Made by a program: the position numbers and the translations under genes. This document shows, one piece after another, positions 1 through 8,819 of a DNA stretch of 46,717 bases (position 1 is the first letter of the stretch; every line of letters begins with the position of its first letter). The stretch is from a virus: positions 1 through 46,717 of the IMG/VR virus record IMGVR_UViG_3300023223_001381, one strand, 5' to 3'. The notes beneath the pieces are model-generated. The model saw only the letters and a list, made by a program, of their open reading frames with translations. It made no database searches and was not told where the DNA came from.

Positions 1-131
1 CTAAGCTTGTTGTAGTATTTGGAAGAGTTAAAGTTCGATTGTCTGTATGATTTGATTGTAACGATAAGACTTTCCCTGTTGTAGCTCCAGCTAGTAAAAA
101 ATTGAGCTGTTTAGTAATATCAGTCGTATTT
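1..131. repeat. Terminal direct repeat, left copy (131 bp)
   Basis: Bases 1-131 are identical to 46587-46717 and to 45961-46091. The terminal copies suggest a circular molecule or an assembly overlap. The internal third copy means the closure must be checked with long reads. Confidence 0.9.
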
Positions 132-739
132 TGAATAGAAAATTTAGTATCTCTTACAGTTACATCTCCTTGAAAAAGATTTTCACCTAACCAAGTATTA
201 TCAGATGATAATAATGATGAACCAGAGCCTGAACCAACTAAAAGTATTTTCCACGCTCCACCTGTTACACCTGTTTCAATTTGTGAATGTTTTACAAGTT
301 CATAAAATTCTGTATCTGAAATTGTAATATCGCTAGTTGTTAGTATGTCTCCACCTGTTTTTAATATTAGAGTTCTTCCTTTCTTTGGTGTGATTTTTAT
401 TTTTGCACCATCTTTTGCAAATCCCTGAATAAATTTTAATTCCATATTAACAGTAGGTGTTACATAATCTACTATGATCATAGATGAAATTAGATTAATT
501 TTATCAAATATTCCAGTAGATACACCTAGACTATTTTTATCTGTAATTTGATGAATGATTGGCTGATTTGAACGAACACCTCCCTCATCTCCACTAGCTG
601 AATTTCTTGCACCTAATGTAGAATCAATAGAAATATTCTCATTTCCACCTTTAGTATACAGTTGAGAATCTATAACATCATCTAATTGTTTTACAAGTTC
701 ATTTATCTTTTCGTTATCTGATCCTGTAGTAAATCCCAA
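1..739 (-). CDS. Repetitive tail fibre, N-terminal part (gene continues across the contig ends)
   Basis: Open frame from a TTG at 739 (GGTGA ribosome-binding site just upstream, overlapping the stop of the hub gene) to base 1, 246 codons without a stop. The first 150 residues are non-repetitive. After that comes the fibre repeat: an INxQN-type strand, then TKQLNF, LPNTTT and LAGLGV, which is repeated many times at 45-46.7 kb. If base 1 is joined to 46586, as the 131-base terminal repeat implies, the frame continues without interruption to 46051. No catalytic motif is seen. It follows the hub gene directly, so a distal fibre or adhesin is likely. The TTG start is inferred from the binding site and the upstream in-frame TGA. 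Confidence 0.7.
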   Translation of the reverse strand, partial: MGFTTGSDNEKINELVKQLDDVIDSQLYTKGGNENISIDSTLGARNSASGDEGGVRSNQPIIHQITDKNSLGVSTGIFDKINLISSMIIVDYVTPTVNMELKFIQGFAKDGAKIKITPKKGRTLILKTGGDILTTSDITISDTEFYELVKHSQIETGVTGGAWKILLVGSGSGSSLLSSDNTWLGENLFQGDVTVRDTKFSIQNTTDITKQLNFLLAGATTGKVLSLQSNHTDNRTLTLPNTTTSL

Positions 740-749
740 ATCATATCAC

Positions 750-3629
750 CTATGTAATTATAAATTTCCTCACTAAAAGTAACCTATCATTAAATCCTTT
801 ATTATCAAATATTTCCTCAAGTTGTGCCACTACACTTGTAAGACTTGCACCTGGTATTCTTGAGCCAGTTTCGGTAATTTGTTGTCCATATTTAATATCC
901 AAATCTCCACCACATGAAATATGACGCTCATTAGGATAAAAGTCATTTCTGATAATTCTTGATTCAGCCTTTGCTCTAGCTGTAAGATAATCATTCTCCT
1001 CTTGCATTTGGATAACATCAGTTCTTGGATCATCTACGGAGGTTGTAGGAAATATTGCATATCCTTCTTTAACATGATGATCTTCATCCATTGCAAAAGT
1101 TGTATGGTCAATACTTGCAGCATCTGTAACAAATGCACCTACATCATTTCCATTAGCTACATCATCAATGAATTCTAAAATATCTGGTATTAGTTGTGTT
1201 GCACCTTCTATGTATCTGTCAATAAAATTCTGATAACATCCTGTGTACATTCCAATATCATTGTATGATCCTTTCATGAATGTACCCCATGCATCATTTC
1301 GTCTAAATTCATATTTTACGCCACTAAACTCTTTTTCATTAATAAAAAAGTCAAAGGGTAATGTAAAACCTAAAACTTGTGCAAGTTCATCAATCCTGTT
1401 AAAGTATATGTCAGTTGGTCCAAATGGTGGAAGTTTAATTTGTATTGTTGTGAATTGATTATTTTCAGGTATTGTGTATTCTTTGAAAAAGAATCTTGAA
1501 TTACTATCTTTTCTCCAGTATATCATTGGTATATTTTTCTTACCTTTTGATTTTTCAGATTCATCTGAACTTCTCCAAATTCCTAATCTTGGTTTAATGA
1601 TGTGCTCTGTAATCCTTCCATGATCTTCTGAATCTAATCCTCGATTATATCCTATCTGTCCTTTTCTATTTCGATTCAAGTTGATATGATTGATTCGTGG
1701 ATTTAATGGTGCAGTTGCTCCATCTCCACCATATATCGCTCCAAGATTTGTAGATAATGAATCTTGGATTGGTTTTGGATAAAAGTCATGATACCAAGCA
1801 CCTCTACTTGTTCTGTTATTATCCTCTCCACCTTCTAGTGAATCCTTCCAATCAAATCTATACTCTATTGCTTGTGAAGGTATTCCGCTAGATCCTTTTA
1901 CTAATCTCATAGAACGAACTAGGTGTATTGGTGCTGGTTTTGTATTATCTGAAATATCCCACGCTTTAACCCATGTAACATTAAATCTTAATGCCTCACC
2001 TGTTTGGTGATTAAGTGGTATCATATCATTTGTAACTGGACTATCTGAAAATTCCCAATGAGGTAATATTCCCTGAAAAAAATCTCTCACATATTCTGCT
2101 ATTTGGTTTGCATGTCCTGTAAAATCTCCTGTAGGTGATGTACCAACTAACACTCTAAATCCATCATAGAGTTCTCTTGATGAGCCACTAGGTGGGGTAT
2201 TTTCTATTCTTCTGATACTTTTTCCAGTTATTACTTTGAATCTGTTTGTATAATTTGGAATATCATTTAATATTCTCTCATAGTTCCAATCAACTGCATA
2301 ACCCTGATAGCCTGTAGGTGGTACAACATGATCTGCAAGATTCACTTTTGCATTATTCAAATCATTTGTGTATGGAGTGTATGTTGTAAATATTACAGTT
2401 CTAGTTGATGGCCTTGCAAATTGCGTTGGTGTCCAATTTGTACTAACATTAGGTGTTATAGGTGAAGGACCATTAGCTGTATTTGCAAAGAAATAATTTG
2501 TTGCTCCACCCACGATAAATGTAACAACTTCATTTACTTCATAAAATCCGTTTCCACTAAATGGGGGAATTACTGTAAAGTCCTCAAACCAATTGGTGTT
2601 ATCTTGATCTGGGGTTTGAGTAGATGTAATATCACTTGTGGCAGTAAAAAATCTAATTATATTTGGAATAATTGAAGTATCTACAAGTTTTACTGGATCA
2701 CCAGATAGATAGACTTTGTTTGATACCCAATCAGATCTATTTGATGCGTGAATAAAATTTGATGCAAATCTAGTATGTTCCATAGGTAGTGAACCTGCAG
2801 TATTTCCAAATTTTACAAGTGCAATTTTTTTTCTTTTTTTATTTGATGTTAGTAATGTCTTTTCATTTGGTGATCCAGCCTGATCATTTGCAGGGTTTAT
2901 TGTTACACCTGAATTATTTTTTCCAAATTCTTCAAAGAAAATATTAACTGTATTTGTAGATAAAGGATTTGCAAACGTATCATAGTAAAAATTTTTGAAT
3001 ACTCCACCTAATGGACCAGCTTGTTCTATTCTATCTATCACATCATCTAGTAGTTGTGCAATTGGTTTTGGCGATGTGGGTAAATAATCAAACTGCAATG
3101 ACTGATTATCAGGAATATCAATATCTGATAAATCAAATAATAAAATAACATTTTGTGATCCACCTTGAACGTTGTTATAATTTAAAATATTACTTACTCT
3201 TTGTTTTGGAGTTACTAATTCATCATTTAATGCACATCTAGTTTCTTTTAGTGCATTATACGCTATACTTTCAAGTGTTATTTGCATAATTTCGCCTAAA
3301 TCTGGATCATCTGTAAATGTTGGAGTTGATAATCTGTACCTTTGAAGTTCAGATGATTTACCTAGTTGCTTCATTTCAATATCTATGAGGTATTTGTCGG
3401 GTGCATCTTTGTCTATTAAGATAGGTGCAGCTCGTACGAATTTACCATCTAACTGAACATACAAAGACAGTACTGCAGACGGAACCAATCCATCACCTTT
3501 TTTCTGTGTAAGTCTTGCGTAAAATGGTTTTAAATCACCATCAATTAATCCACCCTCTGTAATTCCCATAGGTGTAGAACTAGTTTTATCAATTAGTCTT
3601 ATTTTGGAATTATCAAAATCATACGTCAT
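750..3629 (-). CDS. Large tail-tip / baseplate hub protein with two carbohydrate-binding-like modules
   Basis: 959 residues, the largest protein of the tail module, encoded right after a tape-measure candidate and a 162-residue tail protein, which is where siphovirus hub genes sit. Residues about 301-347 and 360-402 form two consecutive short modules with the spacing W/F-Y-(GD or NE)-V-...-Y/F-F-A-...-P-...-NW. This resembles CBM5/12 (chitin-binding type 3) modules. The C-terminal 80 residues (ESRIIRNDFYPNERHIS, then DIKYGQQI) resemble the ends of hub proteins of the late-control-D/gp27 type. The function at the tail tip is inferred from size and position; sugar binding is inferred from the module pattern. 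The start overlaps the stop of the preceding gene by 4 nt. Confidence 0.55.
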   Translation of the reverse strand: MTYDFDNSKIRLIDKTSSTPMGITEGGLIDGDLKPFYARLTQKKGDGLVPSAVLSLYVQLDGKFVRAAPILIDKDAPDKYLIDIEMKQLGKSSELQRYRLSTPTFTDDPDLGEIMQITLESIAYNALKETRCALNDELVTPKQRVSNILNYNNVQGGSQNVILLFDLSDIDIPDNQSLQFDYLPTSPKPIAQLLDDVIDRIEQAGPLGGVFKNFYYDTFANPLSTNTVNIFFEEFGKNNSGVTINPANDQAGSPNEKTLLTSNKKRKKIALVKFGNTAGSLPMEHTRFASNFIHASNRSDWVSNKVYLSGDPVKLVDTSIIPNIIRFFTATSDITSTQTPDQDNTNWFEDFTVIPPFSGNGFYEVNEVVTFIVGGATNYFFANTANGPSPITPNVSTNWTPTQFARPSTRTVIFTTYTPYTNDLNNAKVNLADHVVPPTGYQGYAVDWNYERILNDIPNYTNRFKVITGKSIRRIENTPPSGSSRELYDGFRVLVGTSPTGDFTGHANQIAEYVRDFFQGILPHWEFSDSPVTNDMIPLNHQTGEALRFNVTWVKAWDISDNTKPAPIHLVRSMRLVKGSSGIPSQAIEYRFDWKDSLEGGEDNNRTSRGAWYHDFYPKPIQDSLSTNLGAIYGGDGATAPLNPRINHINLNRNRKGQIGYNRGLDSEDHGRITEHIIKPRLGIWRSSDESEKSKGKKNIPMIYWRKDSNSRFFFKEYTIPENNQFTTIQIKLPPFGPTDIYFNRIDELAQVLGFTLPFDFFINEKEFSGVKYEFRRNDAWGTFMKGSYNDIGMYTGCYQNFIDRYIEGATQLIPDILEFIDDVANGNDVGAFVTDAASIDHTTFAMDEDHHVKEGYAIFPTTSVDDPRTDVIQMQEENDYLTARAKAESRIIRNDFYPNERHISCGGDLDIKYGQQITETGSRIPGASLTSVVAQLEEIFDNKGFNDRLLLVRKFIIT

Positions 3630-4114
3630 GCAGTACCACCTAAACTTAATGTAATTGAAAAATCAAATAGTTGTTTAGTTATACCCACATGTGAACCTCT
3701 TGTGGATTGAATCATTAAACCTTTTACAGTATTTGGATCAATGTTTAGATAACTTGGTCCATTAGGATATAACATTCCAAAAACACCATGTGTGTGTGTA
3801 GTGTCTGCCTGTGCCAATTTTCTAAAATTAAAAATCTTTGTTGCTGAATCAGCAGTTACAGTAAGATAATTTCCCGATATTGTCAATATCCATTCTTTAA
3901 ATCCCTCATCTGTTTGAATTATTTTTCTACCAGAAGGTATAGGTGGAACTTTTCTTACGATATTATTTTGCCAAGTTTCATCAATACCAGATGCTAAATC
4001 ATTTGGTGGCGTGAATAGTAATTTTTGTTCAGTAGGTAAATTATTAGGATCTGTAAATAATGGATTGGTTGCAGGAGTTGCAAGCGTTCTGTAATAGATC
4101 ATGGCATTTGTCAT
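3626..4114 (-). CDS. Tail protein, possibly distal tail component
   Basis: 162 residues, mostly predicted beta structure, no membrane segment and no recognised motif. It starts on the stop codon region of the tape-measure candidate (1-nt overlap) and overlaps the hub gene by 4 nt, so the three genes are translationally coupled. In siphovirus order the gene between tape measure and hub usually encodes the distal tail protein; that assignment is by position only. Confidence 0.4.
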   Translation of the reverse strand: MTNAMIYYRTLATPATNPLFTDPNNLPTEQKLLFTPPNDLASGIDETWQNNIVRKVPPIPSGRKIIQTDEGFKEWILTISGNYLTVTADSATKIFNFRKLAQADTTHTHGVFGMLYPNGPSYLNIDPNTVKGLMIQSTRGSHVGITKQLFDFSITLSLGGTA

Positions 4115-4875
4115 TATTTACCAAGCTCCTGTGAGACATATCTAACATGCTCATAACGTAAATTCAAAGTATTTGATGTTTCAGGTGCTCCTTGCACTAT
4201 TCTCAAATCAGATGTGATAAATTTTGTACCACTTCTTACATCAACAACAAAATCAATATCTGCAATATTTTTCTCTCTTTCAGTAATTGGTAATTTGGTT
4301 GAGAATATACCGCCTCTTTCAAATTGTTCAAAATATTGTGGTACAATTGTTGCTACAACTGCAGCCACCACCATACCAATAGGTCCGAATCTTGATGCAA
4401 TCCCACTAAATACACCTAGTGCTCCACCTGAAACAGAACCAGCAGCTAAAAAGGATTTAGCAGTATCTAGTTTAGATACAACTTTATCTTGAAAATCATC
4501 TAGTTTGGCAAGTGCTTTTTTCTGAGCCTTTTCCATTTTTTTAATTTTTTTCTGTAAATCTGTAAAAGCATTAGCTGTTTTTGCACCTGTAATTGCACCT
4601 TTTCGTGTTTGTGCTTTATCGTGTCCTTTTGGTAAAACTGGACCACGAGAAGTAGGATCAGCTCCAAATGGAGAGACACCTTTTGCTAGACTTTGCTCAT
4701 TAAGTCTTTTTATCATTTCTTTCTCCTCTCTTAACTGACTAGGAGATTTTTTCAATACATTATCTAATTTCTTTTTGATTCTTTCGGCTTGTTTGAGTTT
4801 TTTTGCTTCTTCAACTAATTTTCTTGTATCAACTAGATGTAATTCAACTTCTTCCTCAACAATATCCCCTGCCAT
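4114..4875 (-). CDS. Short tape-measure-like protein
   Basis: 253 residues. Residues 1-70 and 95-145 are highly charged and helical with coiled-coil character (KLVEEAKKLKQAERIKKKL). They are followed by a glycine/alanine-rich hydrophobic stretch at about 146-185 (SGIASRFGPIGMVVAAVVA) and a mixed C-terminal domain. The helix plus hydrophobic segment and the place just before the distal-tail and hub genes fit a tape-measure protein. It is very short for one: at the usual 1.5 angstrom per residue it would specify a tail under 40 nm. It could instead be another tail-internal or membrane-active ejection protein. Confidence 0.4.
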   Translation of the reverse strand: MAGDIVEEEVELHLVDTRKLVEEAKKLKQAERIKKKLDNVLKKSPSQLREEKEMIKRLNEQSLAKGVSPFGADPTSRGPVLPKGHDKAQTRKGAITGAKTANAFTDLQKKIKKMEKAQKKALAKLDDFQDKVVSKLDTAKSFLAAGSVSGGALGVFSGIASRFGPIGMVVAAVVATIVPQYFEQFERGGIFSTKLPITEREKNIADIDFVVDVRSGTKFITSDLRIVQGAPETSNTLNLRYEHVRYVSQELGK

Positions 4876-4912
4876 AAATTACTAAGTTATCCATCTATCA
4901 AAAAGAACTATT

Positions 4913-5455
4913 TTAGGAACGTAAAACTTTACTCATCCATTTCTTTGTATCTTTATTTATTTTTTTTTGAACTCTACTAATGTTTTTCTCTATTGTATCT
5001 TTCACATTTTTCTGGGCTGGGAATACGGGAATATTTACTTTTTTTAAAAATTTTTGTTCTCCTTTAATAATTGGTGTAAGATGTGGTTTTGGCCTATCTG
5101 ATGTGGGTTCTGGTGCAGATATTGTATATGCCTCTCTGCCATTTTCAAACATTACTGCTACTGCAAATCCTGTATCTGTATCTATGTATGTTGATTTTAT
5201 TTTAAAAAAAAACTTGTTTCCAATTATTTTTACATTTGGATCTAAAAATGTCTCATGAATTACTTTGGGATGTACATTATTTGCTCTCATTTTATCATGT
5301 ATTTTATCAACTATCTCTTGATTGATTATTGTAACTAGGGAAAATACAATAAAGGATTCATATTGTGCTATTATTTGTGCAAGTTTTGATTCTAATTCTT
5401 GTATGTCTTTTTGGGTTTTAATTATTATTTTCTTTCCCTTTAACTGCAATACCAT
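4913..5455 (-). CDS. Putative tail-completion / HK97 gp10-like protein
   Basis: 180 residues: an N-terminal helix (about 12-60), a beta segment with FAVAVMFENGREAYTI near residue 100, and a lysine-rich helical C-terminus. The helix-then-'V-E-F/N-G' pattern and the place between tube and tape-measure candidates recall the HK97 gp10 / neck family. Similarity is weak and the call is mainly by context. Confidence 0.35.
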   Translation of the reverse strand: MVLQLKGKKIIIKTQKDIQELESKLAQIIAQYESFIVFSLVTIINQEIVDKIHDKMRANNVHPKVIHETFLDPNVKIIGNKFFFKIKSTYIDTDTGFAVAVMFENGREAYTISAPEPTSDRPKPHLTPIIKGEQKFLKKVNIPVFPAQKNVKDTIEKNISRVQKKINKDTKKWMSKVLRS

Positions 5456-5467
5456 AGTATGATATTA

Positions 5468-5959
5468 TCAAGTAGTGCCACGAAGAAATGATATTGTTCC
5501 AGGTAATATTCTTCCAAATGTATCAATCATCACATCCCCTTCATCACTAACTCTTATAGTTCCAAATTTTTCAATTTCATAAGTAAAGTTTAATCTCATA
5601 ACATTTGGACTAGATGCATCCTTTGCTAAAAAGACACATGATACCTCTACTTTAACAGAATTTCTTAATTCCTTTTGAAAGATAAACCACGATATTGTCT
5701 TAATATCAGTTGGTGGAGATACAGTATCTACTTCACTTGTGGTTAATACCATTGTTTGTTTGTATTGATGTTGTGATACTGTAGGAGTTAAAAATAATGA
5801 TCCATCATCAGCTATTCTATCTATATTTGGATATTCAAATTCTGGTTCTGAACTTTGTAATGATTTCAATCTATACCTATTAGAGCCATCTGTTAATTGT
5901 AAAAAACTATCATAAACTTGTGCCCTATTTTCTAATAAAGCAGAATTAAAATCAGTCAT
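5468..5959 (-). CDS. Putative major tail (tube) protein
   Basis: 163 residues, almost wholly alternating beta strands without cysteine-rich or helical parts, as expected for a tail-tube fold. It is placed between a terminator-like gene and the gp10-like/tape-measure pair. Its ATG overlaps the TGA of the 57-residue gene upstream (ATGA). No specific motif proves the call. Confidence 0.35.
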   Translation of the reverse strand: MTDFNSALLENRAQVYDSFLQLTDGSNRYRLKSLQSSEPEFEYPNIDRIADDGSLFLTPTVSQHQYKQTMVLTTSEVDTVSPPTDIKTISWFIFQKELRNSVKVEVSCVFLAKDASSPNVMRLNFTYEIEKFGTIRVSDEGDVMIDTFGRILPGTISFLRGTT

Positions 5960-6129
5960 TCGTTTTTAGCACCTGGCTTTGTAATATTCTTAACTGTTAT
6001 TTTAGAATCTTTAATCTTAGTTATCATGTATTCTTTTTTCTCATAGTAAAAACTCATTCCAATATTTGGCATTTCATCCCATTCTAGTTCACAGAGTTTA
6101 TCCTTATCTAAAAAACATGTAACTTTCAT
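5956..6129 (-). CDS. Small hypothetical tail-module protein (57 aa)
   Basis: Begins MKVTCFLDKDKLCELEWDE and ends PGAKNE; beta-rich, with the segment GMSFYYEKKEYMITKI in the middle. A promoter box lies 25 nt upstream of its ATG and the stop overlaps the next start (ATGA), so it appears to be the leaderless first gene of the tube/tape-measure/hub transcript. Confidence 0.7.
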   Translation of the reverse strand: MKVTCFLDKDKLCELEWDEMPNIGMSFYYEKKEYMITKIKDSKITVKNITKPGAKNE

Positions 6130-6153
6130 AATATTTCCTTGATTGTTTCAAAT

Positions 6154-6167
6154 AATAGAATTAAACC
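6154..6167 (-). promoter_or_regulatory. Leaderless-type promoter box (tail operon)
   Basis: Minus strand GGTTTAATTCTATT ends 25 nt upstream of the ATG at 6129. It is one of the recurrent boxes with core TAATTCY, and nearly identical to the one at 43831. Confidence 0.55.
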
Positions 6168-6994
6168 GTCTCCCGATTGACTTGGAGAAATACTGTTCTA
6201 ATGCCATCAAATCGTTTTGTTATTCTTTGATGTTCTAATTTTGATGTGTATGTTTTATTTCCTGAGGCATATTTGAGGATAAGTGCCAGTGCATTATCTG
6301 CAATTATTAGTGTCTCTAAGGCATCAAAAATTGTTGTGGTGTATTCATATTCAAAAAATCTAACACCCTCAAATGCACCTTTAGACCTCTTTGTAAATCC
6401 CTCATCATTATGTATTGATGTGTTATTTCTTCCATCATCACCTGTATCTGATAGAATAACCAAATCTCCAAATCCTGGAATAGTTATAGTTAATTCTGTG
6501 CCAATTGTGGCAATTAATGTAAATTCTACAATTTGAAATAATTTTCCTTTTGTTTTAGTTTCCCAAATTGATTCATTAATTATTGATCTAGTAAATATAG
6601 GATCATCATTACTGACAGGTTTTTTGAATGTAGGATCAGCTCCAAGTGTTGTTCTTAGATTTGTTAATAGATTGTAAAGTAATTTTTCTGCATTAACTTG
6701 TTTATCTTTTGCATCAGCGACTACTACTATTTTGTATGGTACTGTTATTTGAGATAAATTTGTAGGTACTGATACACCAAAAGGATAAGATGTTTTTTGA
6801 AGAGAATCTCCTGTTGTTACATAACAGTATGGCATATTATTTTCATCTGGGCTATTTTTCTTCATCTCTGCAGGATTTCCATATTGCACAGAACGTAATT
6901 TTCCTACGGTCTTACCTGAATCAAATACATTTGTATCTGCCTTAATTACTGCGATGATACGTTCTATATCCGTATTGTATGGTACTATAACCAA
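6161..6994 (-). CDS. Putative tail terminator / neck protein
   Basis: 277 residues. The N-terminal half (IERIIAVIKADTNVF, then ITVPYKIVVVADAKDKQVNAE, then LLTNLRTTL) has the helix-strand-helix pattern of tail-terminator proteins that start with a short helix and end with a strand that reports on 'v.v.a'. The C-terminal half (from about residue 165) is an additional beta domain. It sits between the repeat protein and tube candidates. Function is inferred. Confidence 0.35.
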   Translation of the reverse strand: MVIVPYNTDIERIIAVIKADTNVFDSGKTVGKLRSVQYGNPAEMKKNSPDENNMPYCYVTTGDSLQKTSYPFGVSVPTNLSQITVPYKIVVVADAKDKQVNAEKLLYNLLTNLRTTLGADPTFKKPVSNDDPIFTRSIINESIWETKTKGKLFQIVEFTLIATIGTELTITIPGFGDLVILSDTGDDGRNNTSIHNDEGFTKRSKGAFEGVRFFEYEYTTTIFDALETLIIADNALALILKYASGNKTYTSKLEHQRITKRFDGIRTVFLQVNRETV

Positions 6995-6995
6995 T

Positions 6996-7322
6996 CTATA
7001 CCACCCAAAAAACTCTTGATTCAGATGTCTGTGCAGTATCTGTACTGACTAGTGTAATTGAGGCAAAGTATTCCCATGAACCTCTTAAGTCTAAAATGGA
7101 TTCTTCAGGTGTAGTATTTTGATATTGTATTATTTTTTCAGTAGGTATTTCAGGATTTGTAATTAGTACTGCATCCTTTTCAAGTGTTGTTCCATCAGGT
7201 TTTAAAAATATAATTTTCTGACTAGTAATGTTTGATGTATCAAAATCATCTCCTGACACACAATCAGTAACTTTAACTGAAAACTTTTTCCCCAAATCAT
7301 TTAGTTTGTAAACTATCGCCAT
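6996..7322 (-). CDS. Beta-sandwich tail/baseplate protein (108 aa)
   Basis: I take the ATG at 7322 (MAIVYKLNDLGKKFSVKVTD), directly after the stop at 7324; the longer frame would overlap the upstream gene by 50 nt. The pattern of an N-terminal strand, 'F.V.VTD..SG..FD.S...SQKIIFLKPDGT', and a terminal strand EYFASITLVST resembles the N-terminal beta-sandwich of phage baseplate upper proteins (BppU-like). No cysteine or membrane feature beyond this. Confidence 0.4.
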   Translation of the reverse strand: MAIVYKLNDLGKKFSVKVTDCVSGDDFDTSNITSQKIIFLKPDGTTLEKDAVLITNPEIPTEKIIQYQNTTPEESILDLRGSWEYFASITLVSTDTAQTSESRVFWVV

Positions 7323-7323
7323 A

Positions 7324-8178
7324 TCACATACACAAGTCCGCTTTATCATCTGTTTGAATACATAAATCTGCACTGGCTGTTCCAGTTGATATTCTATCTC
7401 TTACTGCAGTTACGACATCTGTAATTGAGATATTTTCTAATAAAGTTCTAAATGATGAATATTTCCTAGATACACTATCAATTATTGTAATATTTTCTGC
7501 AAGTGTCCTTGTAGCTGATAACTTTCTTGCGACACTATCAAAGATACTATTGTTTTCTGATAATCCTCTGTTGGCTGATAACTTTCTATTTACATCATCA
7601 TTTATTGTGGTATTTTCTGATAGTGATCTAGATGCTTCAAGTTTTCTAGTTACACTATCTGCGATTGTATTATTTTCATTAAGAGATACACTAGCTGATA
7701 ATGTCCCATCTACTGCGTCATTAATTGTTGTATTTTCTGATAATCCTCTATTTGCAGATAATTTCCTAATCACAGTATCTAGAATTGGTATGGTCTCTGC
7801 AAGTGCTCTAAATGAGGTTAATTTCCTTGCGACACTATCAAGAATGGTTGTAGTTTCAAGTAATGTTCTTTTTTGATCTGTTTGAGTTGCGATACTATCT
7901 GCAATTGTATTAGTTTCTGCAAGTGCTGTAGAAATTCCTTTTTGTCCAACAACTGAATCCTCGATATTAATTGTGTTAAATTGAATATCAAATATTGCAG
8001 GATCAAATATTTCTCCATCAAACATTCCTTCACCTGATTCTAATAGTGATCTACTTTGATTAGTTTGCCTGGTTACACTATCATCTATTGTAATAGTTTC
8101 TGATAATCCTACTGATACGGATAATTTTGTATCAAATATTGCTAAATCAAATATTTCTCTATCAAAGAGATTAACCAT
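7324..8178 (-). CDS. Tandem 20-residue repeat protein (virion-associated, LSEN-TI-DSV type)
   Basis: 284 residues made of about eleven tandem 20-residue units with consensus L-(S/A)-E-N-x-T-I-x-D-S-V-x-R-K-L-S-A-x-R-x; the units are 60 bp long and in exact register. Two short inserts contain a duplicated motif (DREIFDLAIFDTK and DGEIFDPAIFDIQ). The C-terminus is CIQTDDKADLCM with two cysteines. Such regularly spaced beta repeats suggest a solenoid or fibrous structural protein. It lies between fibre-type genes and the tail tube. I recall similar 'S-E-S/N-x-T-I-x-D-S-V' repeats in thaumarchaeal surface proteins, but cannot check this here. Confidence 0.6.
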   Translation of the reverse strand: MVNLFDREIFDLAIFDTKLSVSVGLSETITIDDSVTRQTNQSRSLLESGEGMFDGEIFDPAIFDIQFNTINIEDSVVGQKGISTALAETNTIADSIATQTDQKRTLLETTTILDSVARKLTSFRALAETIPILDTVIRKLSANRGLSENTTINDAVDGTLSASVSLNENNTIADSVTRKLEASRSLSENTTINDDVNRKLSANRGLSENNSIFDSVARKLSATRTLAENITIIDSVSRKYSSFRTLLENISITDVVTAVRDRISTGTASADLCIQTDDKADLCM

Positions 8179-8213
8179 TGAATTATGATGAATTTTTGAA
8201 ATTTAAGGACTTT

Positions 8214-8291
8214 TTAGAGAGAATCTTTGAATTTCTTTAAAATTCTGTCAGGAATACGTCTAGCATCATTGTATGAATATCTTTTAACCAT
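8214..8291 (-). CDS. Possible 25-residue basic peptide
   Basis: ATG frame encoding MVKRYSYNDARRIPDRILK and ending FKDSL. It fills part of the 150-nt gap between two structural genes. There is no clear ribosome-binding site or promoter box, so this may be chance. Confidence 0.25.
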   Translation of the reverse strand: MVKRYSYNDARRIPDRILKKFKDSL

Positions 8292-8330
8292 ATTACAAGG
8301 ATTATATCCAATTATTAAAATTGATTGATT

Positions 8331-8819
8331 TTATTTTCTTTTGATTCTAATTTCACCAGATCGTGATATTATCACTTTATTTCTAGAATCTGTTAATGAG
8401 TCATCACTTCTAACTAAATTTGCAAATCCTACTTCACCTAGCCAAAAAATATCATTTTTTGAGTTTGATTGAATTAACTCTTGCTCTATTTTATATCGTC
8501 CATCAATTTTGTCTTTTAATTGTGCATATTTTTGACTAAATCGAATAGATAAAACTCTATGAACAAATACGATTAATGATTCTGATTTTTTGATTCTAGT
8601 ATCTGCCAACCAATTTACCATAGTTTCAAAATCGGCAGTTTCACAATCAAAACCTCTTTTTGCTGAAATGTTAATTCTTTTACCCATGTTATCAATGAAT
8701 GTTTTTGCTGGTTTTGATCTTAATTCGTTTGATAATCTAACTGCTTCTGCTTCTGGGGTAAGAGAAAGTTTACCGTTATCTTTTCTGATTTTACTTTGAT
8801 CAAATGTTGGAATATTCAA
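8331..8819 (-). CDS. Hypothetical protein in fibre module (162 aa)
   Basis: Charged, mainly helical protein with a C-terminal beta region (KVIISRSGEIRIKRK). No recognised domain. Its start overlaps the lectin-like gene stop by 4 nt, so it is co-translated with host-contact proteins and may be an assembly chaperone or adaptor for them; that is inference. Confidence 0.65.
   Translation of the reverse strand: MNIPTFDQSKIRKDNGKLSLTPEAEAVRLSNELRSKPAKTFIDNMGKRINISAKRGFDCETADFETMVNWLADTRIKKSESLIVFVHRVLSIRFSQKYAQLKDKIDGRYKIEQELIQSNSKNDIFWLGEVGFANLVRSDDSLTDSRNKVIISRSGEIRIKRK

Noticed and set aside
7550-7876. Plus-strand 108-residue frame opposite the tandem-repeat protein
   Set aside because: It is the antisense shadow of the 60-bp repeats; all neighbours are minus-strand and it has no ribosome-binding site.
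7384-8178. CRISPR-like array because of the regular 60-bp period
   Set aside because: Units are contiguous, diverged and coding in one frame, with no identical repeats separated by unique spacers.
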